In this document: piece after piece, positions 35,925 to 43,662 of the stretch | Position numbering within the stretch: the stretch's first letter is position 1 | How the letters are laid out: each line of letters opens with the position of its first letter | Assembly: GCF_001730285.1 (NCBI RefSeq) | Contig: NZ_MIJZ01000001.1 | Coordinates: 62,001 to 126,000, forward strand | DNA length: 64,000 bases | Source: Enterococcus ureasiticus | GTDB lineage: Bacteria; Bacillota; Bacilli; Lactobacillales; Enterococcaceae | Reading direction: 5' to 3' | Notes under the pieces: generated by a model | Told to the model about the DNA's origin: nothing | What the model saw: the letters and a program-made list of their open reading frames with translations, nothing else | Databases searched by the model: none | Translations under genes and position numbers: made by a program

Positions 35925-37079
35925 GTGAATAAACTAACAAAACTTTCGTTACTGTCTGTTTCATTACTCGTCGTATCAGGTGGAGCCATTGCTGCGAATA
36001 TTCCAGCGATCATGATCGCTTATCCTGCAATCAATCCTACTTTGATTGAATTAATCACCACGATTCCTTCTTTATTTATCATCTTAACAGTACCATTTAG
36101 CCATATTTTTGCTAGAAAATTTGGCTATAAGCGTTCTGTTCAACTCGGGATAGGAATTGTTTTAGGTGCAGGAATTCTTCCAGTATTTGTACAGTCCTTT
36201 TGGCTTATTTTTTTCAGTAGAATCCTATTTGGTATCGGAATTGGATTATTTAATCCACTCCTTTTTTCTCTAGCTGCAAAAATGTATCAAGGAAAAGAAC
36301 TGTCATCCGTGATCGGTTTTCAAAGTGCGTTTGAAGGAATTGGCGGGATGGTCATTACATTTACAGTTGGTCAATTGCTGGTAATGAATTGGCATAATTC
36401 ATTTTTAGCGTATTTGTTAGCCTTACCGATTTTATTTCTGTTTTCACAGTTTGTTCCAGATGTTTCACTTGAAGGTGAGGAAAATAAGAGAGAGTCAAAG
36501 AATCAAAAAATTAATCCTTCAACGTATGGCTACATCGCTTTGTTGATTTTGGTTGTAACTATTTATATGTCAGTCACCGTGAAAATCACTTCATTATTAA
36601 TTGAAAAAGATTTTGGAAATGCAACAGATGGTAGTAATTTAATCGCATTGGTAGGATTAGGCGCCATGACTGCAGGTGCATTATTTGGGTCGATCGTTAC
36701 AATAACGAAAAGCTGGACATTACCGATTTCTTTTTTTGTTCTTGGCATATCGATGTTTATGATTGCCTTTTCCCATAATTTAGTGTCAATTTCATTTGCT
36801 GTTACTTTGTGTGGTTTTTCCTTCCGTACATTTATTCCGTATTTATTTAATGAGGTAAATCAGGATGGAGGAGGGAACTCAGAAAAAAGTACTTCTTTAC
36901 TTTTAATAGGCTTTAATATTGGTGCAGCTTTTGCCCCGATTTCAATTTCTATATTAGGAAATATGCTTCCTTCGAAAGAAAATACTGATATTTTTATTGC
37001 AGAAGGGATTATAATGACTCTGTTATCTTTGAGTACGATGCTCAGTATTCTAACGAAAAAAATGAAAGCTAGAAACTAG
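35925..37079 (+). CDS. MFS transporter
   Basis: A 384-aa major facilitator protein with about 12 membrane helices. The GYKRS loop (FARKFGYKRSVQLG) between helices 2 and 3 and the second-half repeat are visible. It starts at GTG 35925 behind AAGGGAGACC. Last gene of the MerR-controlled cassette, so it may export the compound that the reductase group modifies. The substrate is unknown; drug/H+ antiport is the family's usual role. Confidence 0.85.
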   Translation: MNKLTKLSLLSVSLLVVSGGAIAANIPAIMIAYPAINPTLIELITTIPSLFIILTVPFSHIFARKFGYKRSVQLGIGIVLGAGILPVFVQSFWLIFFSRILFGIGIGLFNPLLFSLAAKMYQGKELSSVIGFQSAFEGIGGMVITFTVGQLLVMNWHNSFLAYLLALPILFLFSQFVPDVSLEGEENKRESKNQKINPSTYGYIALLILVVTIYMSVTVKITSLLIEKDFGNATDGSNLIALVGLGAMTAGALFGSIVTITKSWTLPISFFVLGISMFMIAFSHNLVSISFAVTLCGFSFRTFIPYLFNEVNQDGGGNSEKSTSLLLIGFNIGAAFAPISISILGNMLPSKENTDIFIAEGIIMTLLSLSTMLSILTKKMKARN

Positions 37080-37094
37080 GGAATAAATAAAAAT

Positions 37095-37208
37095 ATGAAA
37101 AGACCAAAATTTATTTGACATATTCTGATGTCTATCGACGGAAAAATCAACGGCAGCTATATCGATTGGTATTTGATTGATAAAGTCAGTGTTATCTTGG
37201 TTTTATAG
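37095..37208 (+). pseudogene. Remnant of a RibD/dihydrofolate-reductase-family gene
   Basis: A 38-codon relic reads MKRPKFI, stop, HILMSIDGKINGSYID and then WYLIDKVSVILVL, stop. The first part is the start of RibD-C/DHFR-family proteins (SIDGKI motif) with a TGA where a sense codon is expected. The second part resembles the LIDEVSV-like segment found far downstream in the same family, so the middle was probably deleted. A mutated and truncated copy; not functional. Confidence 0.6.
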
Positions 37209-37313
37209 ATAAATTGGGATTTGTTCATACTAGTTGAATGCTAAATTTTTATTAAATTTAATAAAAAAACGAAGAACAATTAAGTTAAACTAAGGTAAAA
37301 TGATAAAGTAAAG

Positions 37314-37348
37314 CAAAAAGATCAAAAGAAATTTTTGGTCTTTTTGTT
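37314..37348 (+). terminator. Terminator of the reductase cassette region
   Basis: CAAAAAGATCAAAA (37314-37327) pairs with TTTTTGGTCTTTTTG (37332-37346). Confidence 0.75.
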
Positions 37349-37409
37349 ATATTAGTATGAGAGGATTGTTTTTTATGAATCTCATTTATTTAAAGGAAAG
37401 TAGGGCAAA

Positions 37410-38099
37410 ATGGAAAAAAGAGCGATATTGATTATTCATGGGTTTGGTGGCAATGAGAAAGAGATTCTTTATTTACATGAATACTTAAAACAAAGTGATC
37501 TTTCTTCATTTTGGATCCAATTAACTGGACATGATGGAAATAAACAAAATTTTTCAAGAGCCACGTCAGACCAATGGTTAGCAGATGTTAATCATAAATT
37601 AGACGAACTTGAAGAGCAGTATACACATATCACGTGTATTGGTTTTTCAATGGGTGGCTTATTGACAATCCAAGTATCAGAGAGAGAGTCAGTAGATCAG
37701 CTTATTTTATGTAGTACACCAATCTATCTTTATAATGCTCATGTGATTATCCAAGATCTTGTGCAAGGTGTAGTTTTTAAAAAACAAGAAAAATTAGATT
37801 ATTATTTTAGTTCAGCCAAAACAGCATCAATCCGTTCCTGCTACCAATTTTTGTCATTACTTCAAAATACAAAGAAAAAAATGAAAAAAGGAATCCCATC
37901 AACAACGGATAAAAAAATGCTTATTCTACAAAATAGACAGGATGAAACGACATACTATAAAAGCGCATATTATCTTGCGAAAGCTAGTAAGGCAAAAGTT
38001 TCTTTGAAAATATATGAAAATGGCAGGCATCAATTATTTTTAGGAGAAAATAAGAATGTTGCAGCTGAAGATGTAAAGAAATTTATTCTTCACAAATAA
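37410..38099 (+). CDS. Carboxylesterase-type alpha/beta hydrolase
   Basis: A 229-aa cytoplasmic serine hydrolase (Est30/monoacylglycerol-lipase-like size). IHGFGGNEKE forms the oxyanion loop; the triad is S80 in GFSMGG, D178 in QNRQDETT and H207 in NGRHQLF. No signal peptide. An AAAGGAAAGTAGGG ribosome site precedes ATG 37410. It is monocistronic between two terminators. Substrate unknown; short esters are typical of the family. Confidence 0.82.
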   Translation: MEKRAILIIHGFGGNEKEILYLHEYLKQSDLSSFWIQLTGHDGNKQNFSRATSDQWLADVNHKLDELEEQYTHITCIGFSMGGLLTIQVSERESVDQLILCSTPIYLYNAHVIIQDLVQGVVFKKQEKLDYYFSSAKTASIRSCYQFLSLLQNTKKKMKKGIPSTTDKKMLILQNRQDETTYYKSAYYLAKASKAKVSLKIYENGRHQLFLGENKNVAAEDVKKFILHK

Positions 38100-38129
38100 T
38101 TTCTATTTTAGGTGAATAGTTCAAATTAG

Positions 38130-38180
38130 CTAAAATCTTGATTAAGTAAGTTGAAAAAACTTATAATCAGGATTTTTTCT
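38130..38180 (+). terminator. Terminator after the esterase
   Basis: AAAATCTTGATTAAGTAAGTT (38132-38152, in part) pairs with AACTTATAATCAGGATTTT (38159-38177), followed by a T-run. Confidence 0.85.
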
Positions 38181-38245
38181 ATTTATTTTTGAATAAATTT
38201 TAATAGTGTTTTTTTACCGCAGAAAGTATATATATCGAGCATTCG

Positions 38246-38259
38246 GTGAAACGTTTCGA
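38246..38259 (+). promoter_or_regulatory. LacI-type operator O1 of the sugar operon
   Basis: The perfect palindrome GAAACGTTTC (38248-38257) with the CG centre typical of LacI-family operators. An identical copy lies 104 bases downstream. Confidence 0.7.
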
Positions 38260-38303
38260 TTATATCCGTTATGAATGTTAGTGTTTTTTAGTCTAAAAGG
38301 ATA

Positions 38304-38341
38304 AGAAAACGCTTGCTTTAATTCGAAACCAGTAATATAAT
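38304..38341 (+). promoter_or_regulatory. Sugar-operon promoter with overlapping cre site
   Basis: AGAAAACGCTTGCT (38304-38317) matches the CcpA cre consensus at 13 of 14 positions. It overlaps the -35 box TTGCTT (38314-38319), which is followed after 16 bases by TATAAT (38336-38341). Carbon catabolite repression is therefore expected. Confidence 0.75.
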
Positions 38342-38350
38342 CATTTTTAT

Positions 38351-38362
38351 AGAAACGTTTCA
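38351..38362 (+). promoter_or_regulatory. LacI-type operator O2 of the sugar operon
   Basis: The same GAAACGTTTC palindrome (38352-38361), placed at the predicted start of transcription, where a bound repressor would block initiation. Confidence 0.75.
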
Positions 38363-38386
38363 CTAAAAATATTGAGGAGTGGAAGT

Positions 38387-39628
38387 ATGAAATCATGGAA
38401 AAAGATTTGCTTATTAGGAACAACTTTATTTGCAACGGTAGGTATCATGGCAGCATGTTCTTCGGGAAATAAAGAAAGCGCTTCAGGTGAACTAACATTT
38501 TGGTATATGGGTGATGGCGATCAGGGAATCAAGCCAATTGTAGATGAATTTACGAAGGAATCAGGAATCAAAGTTAAAATCCAAAGTATTCCGTGGTCTA
38601 CTTCAAGAGATAAATTACTAACTGCAGTAGCTTCTAAAGAAGGTCCAGATGTTGTACAAATGGGTACCACCTATATGAGTGAATTTGTTGATGCCGGTGC
38701 GTTGTTGGATATAACGGATGATGTAAAGAAAAGTGATGTCATGAAATCCGATAATTTCTTTGACGGTTCTGTTGCAACAACGCAATTTGACGGTCAAACC
38801 TATGCAGTCCCATGGTACACAGAAACCCGCGGATTATATTATAGAAAAGATTTGTTAGAAAGTGTTGGCTTCAAAGAAGCACCTAAAACATGGGATGAAT
38901 TGGCAGATGCAGCGAAAAAACTAGCAGCTCGCGGTGATAATAAATATGGCTTTGGTGTAGAACTAAAAGAGCCAACATTTGGTTTTATGTTCGCTCGTCA
39001 AAACGGTTCGAAATTATTTGATAAAGAGAATAAGCCACTATTTAATCAACCTGAAATGGTAGATGCTTTAAAATTCTTAGATAAGTTAGTGCAAGATGGT
39101 TCTGCACCAAAAACAGATTTAGGGTTAGAGATTGGGCAAAGTTTTGGTGGTGAAGGTGTTGTGCCAATGTTTATCAGTGGTCCATGGATGATCAATGTCA
39201 TTAAAGATTCAGCACCTGATATCGATGGAAAATGGGGTGTGGCTGAATTACCGAAAGGACCTGTGAACAATATGTCTGTGACTGGCGGAGCCAATTTAGC
39301 AGTCTTTAGTAGTTCTAAGAAAAAAGATGATGGGATGAAATTGATTGAATATCTTTCAAAACCTGAAAATCAAACCAAGTTTTTTGAAAGTACGAATTCA
39401 CTTCCAACCAATAAAGAATCATGGAATTCAGATGTATTCAAAAATGACCCATTGATTTCAGTATTTGGAGAACAACTAAACGAATCACAACCGATGCCAT
39501 TATTAAAACAATGGGATGAAATCTCTCAAAACTTTATGAAGCAATGGGAACAAGTCGTTGTGAGCGGAAAAAATCTTCAGGACGCAATGGATGAGCTAAA
39601 TGAGCAAACGGAAAGCTTGATTAAATAA
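38387..39628 (+). CDS. Sugar ABC transporter binding lipoprotein (family 1)
   Basis: A 413-aa extracellular solute-binding protein. Signal peptide with lipobox MAA-C, then a family 1 (MalE-like) domain: LTFWYMGDGDQGIKPIVDEF at the start, PDVVQMGTTYMSEF, AVPWYTETRGLYYRKDLL and the GPWMI motif. The start is ATG 38387 behind GAGGAGTGG. First gene of the operon with two permeases, a GH3 beta-glucosidase and a GH94 phosphorylase. By the content of the operon its ligand should be short beta-1,2-glucans (sophorooligosaccharides), as for the homologous Listeria binding protein; this is inference from context. Confidence 0.9.
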   Translation: MKSWKKICLLGTTLFATVGIMAACSSGNKESASGELTFWYMGDGDQGIKPIVDEFTKESGIKVKIQSIPWSTSRDKLLTAVASKEGPDVVQMGTTYMSEFVDAGALLDITDDVKKSDVMKSDNFFDGSVATTQFDGQTYAVPWYTETRGLYYRKDLLESVGFKEAPKTWDELADAAKKLAARGDNKYGFGVELKEPTFGFMFARQNGSKLFDKENKPLFNQPEMVDALKFLDKLVQDGSAPKTDLGLEIGQSFGGEGVVPMFISGPWMINVIKDSAPDIDGKWGVAELPKGPVNNMSVTGGANLAVFSSSKKKDDGMKLIEYLSKPENQTKFFESTNSLPTNKESWNSDVFKNDPLISVFGEQLNESQPMPLLKQWDEISQNFMKQWEQVVVSGKNLQDAMDELNEQTESLIK

Positions 39629-39640
39629 TCTTAAGGAGTG

Positions 39641-39716
39641 AAGGAACAAAAGGCTAGAATATGTTATCGATCATGCAGCTAGTGAATGGTAAATGTAAAC
39701 TTGTCTTTTGTTCCTT
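39641..39716 (+). promoter_or_regulatory. Intercistronic stem-loop
   Basis: AAGGAACAAAAG (39641-39652) and CTTTTGTTCCTT (39705-39716) are perfect 12-bp arms, with a short T stretch behind. Such structures between a binding-protein gene and its permeases usually allow excess of the binding protein by partial termination or mRNA protection. Confidence 0.7.
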
Positions 39717-39744
39717 TTATTGATTTGTAAGGAGGAACGAAACC

Positions 39745-40629
39745 ATGAAAAAATCAAAATCACCTTATTTTTTTATTGCTCCAGCCGTTGCATTATTAGT
39801 GGTTTTTTCAATCATACCGATTTTTATCGCTGTAACCATCAGTTTTACAGATATGAGTTTAGCAGGGTTAGCCGATTTTTCTCGGATCAATTTTGTTGGC
39901 TTAGACAATTATTTAAATATTTTTAATGATAAAGTCTTTGGGCAAGCGATGTTCAATACTGCTTATTATGTTGTTATCGGTGTGCCACTCGTCATTATTT
40001 CTTCATTAGCGTTAGCTATTATGATCAATTTTGGGGAAAATAAATTTTTCTCGTTTATGCGTTTAGTGTTCTATAGCCCTTCAATTACAAATACGGTAGC
40101 TGTATCTGTTGTCTGGATGTATTTATATAATCCAACAATTGGCTTATTAAACCATTTATTATCGTATCTAAACGTTGGGCCGATTATGTGGCTTACCGAT
40201 CCAAGTACATCGAAAATTTCGTTAATTATCATAGCAGTTTGGAAAGCAATTGGCTTGAATATGTTGATCTTTTTAGCCGCGATTCAAGGGATTCCAAAAG
40301 AATATTATGAAGCAGCTGAAATCGATGGGGCAAATAAATGGCAACAAATTTTAAAAATCACGATACCATTATTGAAATTTTCAATTTTCTTCGTAACGGT
40401 CACGACCTTGATCGGCTGGTTCCAATTCTTCGATGAACCATTCGTTATGACCAAAGGCGGTCCGTTAGATAGTACGTTATCCGTTGCGTTATTTATTTAC
40501 CAAAGAGGCTTCCAATACAATAAATTTGGATATGCAGCAGCAGGCTCTGTGATCTTATTCATCGCGATTATTATCGTAACAAGTATCCAAATGAAAATCC
40601 AAACAAAACAAAAAGAAAATGAAGGATAA
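39745..40629 (+). CDS. Sugar ABC transporter permease (MalF type)
   Basis: A 294-aa inner permease with six predicted membrane helices. The EAA loop that contacts the ATPase is YEAAEIDGANKWQQILKITIP near residues 190-210. A TAAGGAGGAACGAAACC ribosome site precedes ATG 39745. It pairs with the next gene. No ATPase is encoded in the operon, so a shared MsmX-type ATPase elsewhere should drive it, as usual in Bacillota for family 1 sugar importers. Confidence 0.92.
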   Translation: MKKSKSPYFFIAPAVALLVVFSIIPIFIAVTISFTDMSLAGLADFSRINFVGLDNYLNIFNDKVFGQAMFNTAYYVVIGVPLVIISSLALAIMINFGENKFFSFMRLVFYSPSITNTVAVSVVWMYLYNPTIGLLNHLLSYLNVGPIMWLTDPSTSKISLIIIAVWKAIGLNMLIFLAAIQGIPKEYYEAAEIDGANKWQQILKITIPLLKFSIFFVTVTTLIGWFQFFDEPFVMTKGGPLDSTLSVALFIYQRGFQYNKFGYAAAGSVILFIAIIIVTSIQMKIQTKQKENEG

Positions 40630-40643
40630 AAGGAGAGAACGAG

Positions 40644-41474
40644 ATGAATTCACATAAAAATGCGCAAATGAGCTTTAAGCTTTTTATCGGTATCCTCTTA
40701 GGCGTTCTTGGAATCATGACTTTTTTCCCATTTCTTTGGATGATTTTTTCTTCATTTAAAACCAATGCGGAAATCAATCAAATCGTGCCTAGCTTATTTC
40801 CAAAGGATGCGACATTCGATAATTTTAAAGAGTTATTTTTCAGATTGAATTTTGGAACCTATCTTAAAAATACGTTGATCATCACAGCATGTTCATTTGT
40901 CGGATTGTTGTTAAACGCCATGGCAGGCTATGGTTTTGCTAAATTTGATTTCAAAGGGAAAAACGGACTTTTTCTGATGGTATTAGCCACAATGATGATT
41001 CCAGGCCAAGTAACGATGATTCCAGTGTATTTATTGTTGAACTCGGTTGGTTTGACGAATACCTTGATTGGGATCGTTTTGCCTGGGCTAGCTGGTGCAT
41101 TTGGAATTTTTCTATTCCGGCAATTTATGAATACTATTTCAAATGAAATGCTTGAAGCTGCAAGACTTGATGGAGCCAGTGAATGGTATATCTTTTTTAA
41201 GATTATTTTACCAGTGAGTCGCCCAATTTTAGCAGTTCAAGGGATTTTGACCTTTATCGGCGGTTGGAACTCATTCTTATGGCCATTGATCATCGCGAAT
41301 GATGAAAAATATTATACATTATCTGTTGGCTTACAACTTTTACAAGGACAGCATGGTTCCAATTATGCTTTACAAATGGCGGGAGCGACATTTATGGTTA
41401 TTCCAATTTTGATCGTATTCTCGATTTTCCAAAAATACATTTTACAGGGATTTAACGTTTCTGGAATAAAATAA
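40644..41474 (+). CDS. Sugar ABC transporter permease (MalG type)
   Basis: A 276-aa permease with six membrane helices and the EAA loop LEAARLDGASEWYIFFKIILP. Fourteen bases after the first permease, with an AAGGAGAGAACGAG ribosome site. It completes the membrane channel of the importer fed by the 38387 lipoprotein. Confidence 0.92.
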   Translation: MNSHKNAQMSFKLFIGILLGVLGIMTFFPFLWMIFSSFKTNAEINQIVPSLFPKDATFDNFKELFFRLNFGTYLKNTLIITACSFVGLLLNAMAGYGFAKFDFKGKNGLFLMVLATMMIPGQVTMIPVYLLLNSVGLTNTLIGIVLPGLAGAFGIFLFRQFMNTISNEMLEAARLDGASEWYIFFKIILPVSRPILAVQGILTFIGGWNSFLWPLIIANDEKYYTLSVGLQLLQGQHGSNYALQMAGATFMVIPILIVFSIFQKYILQGFNVSGIK

Positions 41475-41497
41475 TAAAAGAAAAGGTGACTATAAAC

Positions 41498-43648
41498 ATG
41501 GAGCAAAAGCAATTAACGGACTTACTGGAGCAAATGACATTAGATGAAAAAGTGGGTCAATTACTTCAATTAGCTGCAGAATTTTATTCTGAAAAGGCAG
41601 AAGAGAAAACAGGACCAATGACGAATCTTGGTTTAACGCATGAAGATATTAATAACGCTGGGACAACGCTTGGAATTTCAGGTGCAAAAGAGGCCATCCG
41701 AGTACAAAATGCTTATATGGAAAACAACCGATTAGGCATTCCAACTATTTTAATGGCGGATATTATTCATGGCTTCCGTACGATTTTTCCAATTCCGCTT
41801 GGTTTGGGTAGTTCATGGGATGTTGAAGCAGCTAAAAAGGTTGCTGAAATTTCAGCGAAAGAAGCGGCTGTATCAGGTTTACACGTGACATTTTCACCTA
41901 TGGTCGATCTGGTTCGTGATCCACGATGGGGTCGTGTGATGGAATCAACTGGGGAAGATCCTTTTTTAAATAGTCGATTTGCCGAAGCATTCGTTAAAGG
42001 CTACCAAGGTGATGATCTGAAAAATGACTTCTTCCGTGTAGCGGCTTGTGTCAAACATTTTGCGGCTTATGGTGCAGCAATAGGAGGCCGCGATTACAAC
42101 ACAGTCAATATGTCCGAAAGACAACTGCGAGATAGTTATTTACCTGGTTATAAAGCAGCACTTGATGCTGGCGCAAAATTAGTCATGACCTCTTTTAACA
42201 CGGTGGATGGCGTTCCAGCAACTGGGAATAAATGGTTATTTAGAGATGTGTTGAGAAAAGAGTTCGGTTTTGATGGAGTAGTCATTTCCGATTGGGGAGC
42301 GGTCATCGAGTTGATTCCTCATGGAGTAGCAGCAGATAAAAAACAAGCCGCTGAACTTGCAATCAAAGCCGGCGTTGATATTGAAATGATGACAACGTGT
42401 TATACCGAAAACTTAAAAGAACTGATCGAAGAAAATATTGTTGCTGAATCGATATTAGATGAAGCTGTTCTGCGGATTCTTACACTGAAAAATGACTTAG
42501 GTTTATTTGAAAATCCCCATAGAGGAGCCGATGTGACATTAGAAAAAGAGGTTGTTTTATCAAAAGAGCATCGTGCTATTGCGAGAGATATTGCGAGAAA
42601 ATCAATCGTCTTGTTAAAAAACGAGAATATTTTACCATTATCGAAACAAGAGAAAGTAGCAATTGTGGGACCTGCTGCTGATTCTCATGATGTAATCGGC
42701 GTTTGGTCTTGGCAAGGCAAAAAAGACGAAGCGATTTCTTTAGCACAAGGTGTTGAACAACTTAACGCAGAGTATGTGATTGGAAAAGAAGCGTTTGACT
42801 ATTTTAAACCGAGTCAAGCTGCCATCGAAGAAGCGGTAGCTTTAGCCAAAGAAGCGGATAAAGTTGTCTTAGCTCTTGGTGAAGAAGACTGGATGAGTGG
42901 GGAAGCGTCAAGTCGTAGTGACATTCGCTTACCACAAGCACAACTAGATTTATTCGATGCTATTCAAGCAGTAAATGACAATATCATTGTGACTTTATAT
43001 AATGGTCGTCCATTAGATCTTCAAGGAATCGATTCAGCAAAAGCCATCATTGAGGCGTGGTTCCCAGGAACAGAAGGTGGAGCAGCATTAGCCGATATTC
43101 TATATGGAGAATATAATCCAAGTGCTCGTTTAAGCATGTCGTTCCCAGAAACGGTGGGACAAGTACCCGTTTATTATAATTACGACAATACAGGCAGACC
43201 GTACAAACCAGGATCAGAAGAAAAATATGAGACTAAGTATTTAGATGTTTCAAATTTTGCAAAATATCCCTTTGGTTTTGGTTTAAGTTATAGCGAATTT
43301 GCCTGTACTGACTTTAAATTAAGCTCAAATGAAATGAAACCAGATGAAACAATTACAGTTTCGATTACTGTAGAAAACCAATCAGATATTTCTGGTGAGG
43401 AAACGGTTCAATTATATATTCGAGATCAAATTGGTGAAGTAGTTCGTCCAGTTAAGGAATTAAAAGGGTTTGAAAAAGTAACGTTACAAGCACATGAAAA
43501 AAAGAATGTTCAATTTACGATTACAGAAGAACTTTTGCGTTATGTTCATAGTGACCAAGCTCTTACTAGTGATGCTGGAACTTTTGATGTAATGATTGGT
43601 TCAAACAGTAGAGATGTCATAACAAAAACGTTCAAATTATTGAAATAG
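41498..43648 (+). CDS. GH3 beta-glucosidase
   Basis: A cytoplasmic family 3 glycoside hydrolase, 716 aa. Three domains: the (beta/alpha)8 barrel with the nucleophile D265 in VISDWGA, the alpha/beta sandwich carrying the acid/base region (GEEDWMSGEASSRSDI), and the C-terminal fibronectin-like domain (ETVQLYIRDQIGEVVRPVKEL). No signal peptide, so it acts on imported sugar. The start is ATG 41498 behind AAAGGTGA. In Listeria the matching gene encodes a beta-glucosidase that prefers sophorose; with the adjacent GH94 gene the same job is inferred: splitting the disaccharide left by the phosphorylase. Confidence 0.92.
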   Translation: MEQKQLTDLLEQMTLDEKVGQLLQLAAEFYSEKAEEKTGPMTNLGLTHEDINNAGTTLGISGAKEAIRVQNAYMENNRLGIPTILMADIIHGFRTIFPIPLGLGSSWDVEAAKKVAEISAKEAAVSGLHVTFSPMVDLVRDPRWGRVMESTGEDPFLNSRFAEAFVKGYQGDDLKNDFFRVAACVKHFAAYGAAIGGRDYNTVNMSERQLRDSYLPGYKAALDAGAKLVMTSFNTVDGVPATGNKWLFRDVLRKEFGFDGVVISDWGAVIELIPHGVAADKKQAAELAIKAGVDIEMMTTCYTENLKELIEENIVAESILDEAVLRILTLKNDLGLFENPHRGADVTLEKEVVLSKEHRAIARDIARKSIVLLKNENILPLSKQEKVAIVGPAADSHDVIGVWSWQGKKDEAISLAQGVEQLNAEYVIGKEAFDYFKPSQAAIEEAVALAKEADKVVLALGEEDWMSGEASSRSDIRLPQAQLDLFDAIQAVNDNIIVTLYNGRPLDLQGIDSAKAIIEAWFPGTEGGAALADILYGEYNPSARLSMSFPETVGQVPVYYNYDNTGRPYKPGSEEKYETKYLDVSNFAKYPFGFGLSYSEFACTDFKLSSNEMKPDETITVSITVENQSDISGEETVQLYIRDQIGEVVRPVKELKGFEKVTLQAHEKKNVQFTITEELLRYVHSDQALTSDAGTFDVMIGSNSRDVITKTFKLLK

Positions 43649-43662
43649 ATAGGAAGAGTGAG

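Noticed and set aside
37375-37431. 18-codon leader peptide before the 37410 esterase
   Set aside because: GAGAGGATT precedes its ATG, but spacing is long, the frame overlaps the esterase start, and no regulatory structure uses it.
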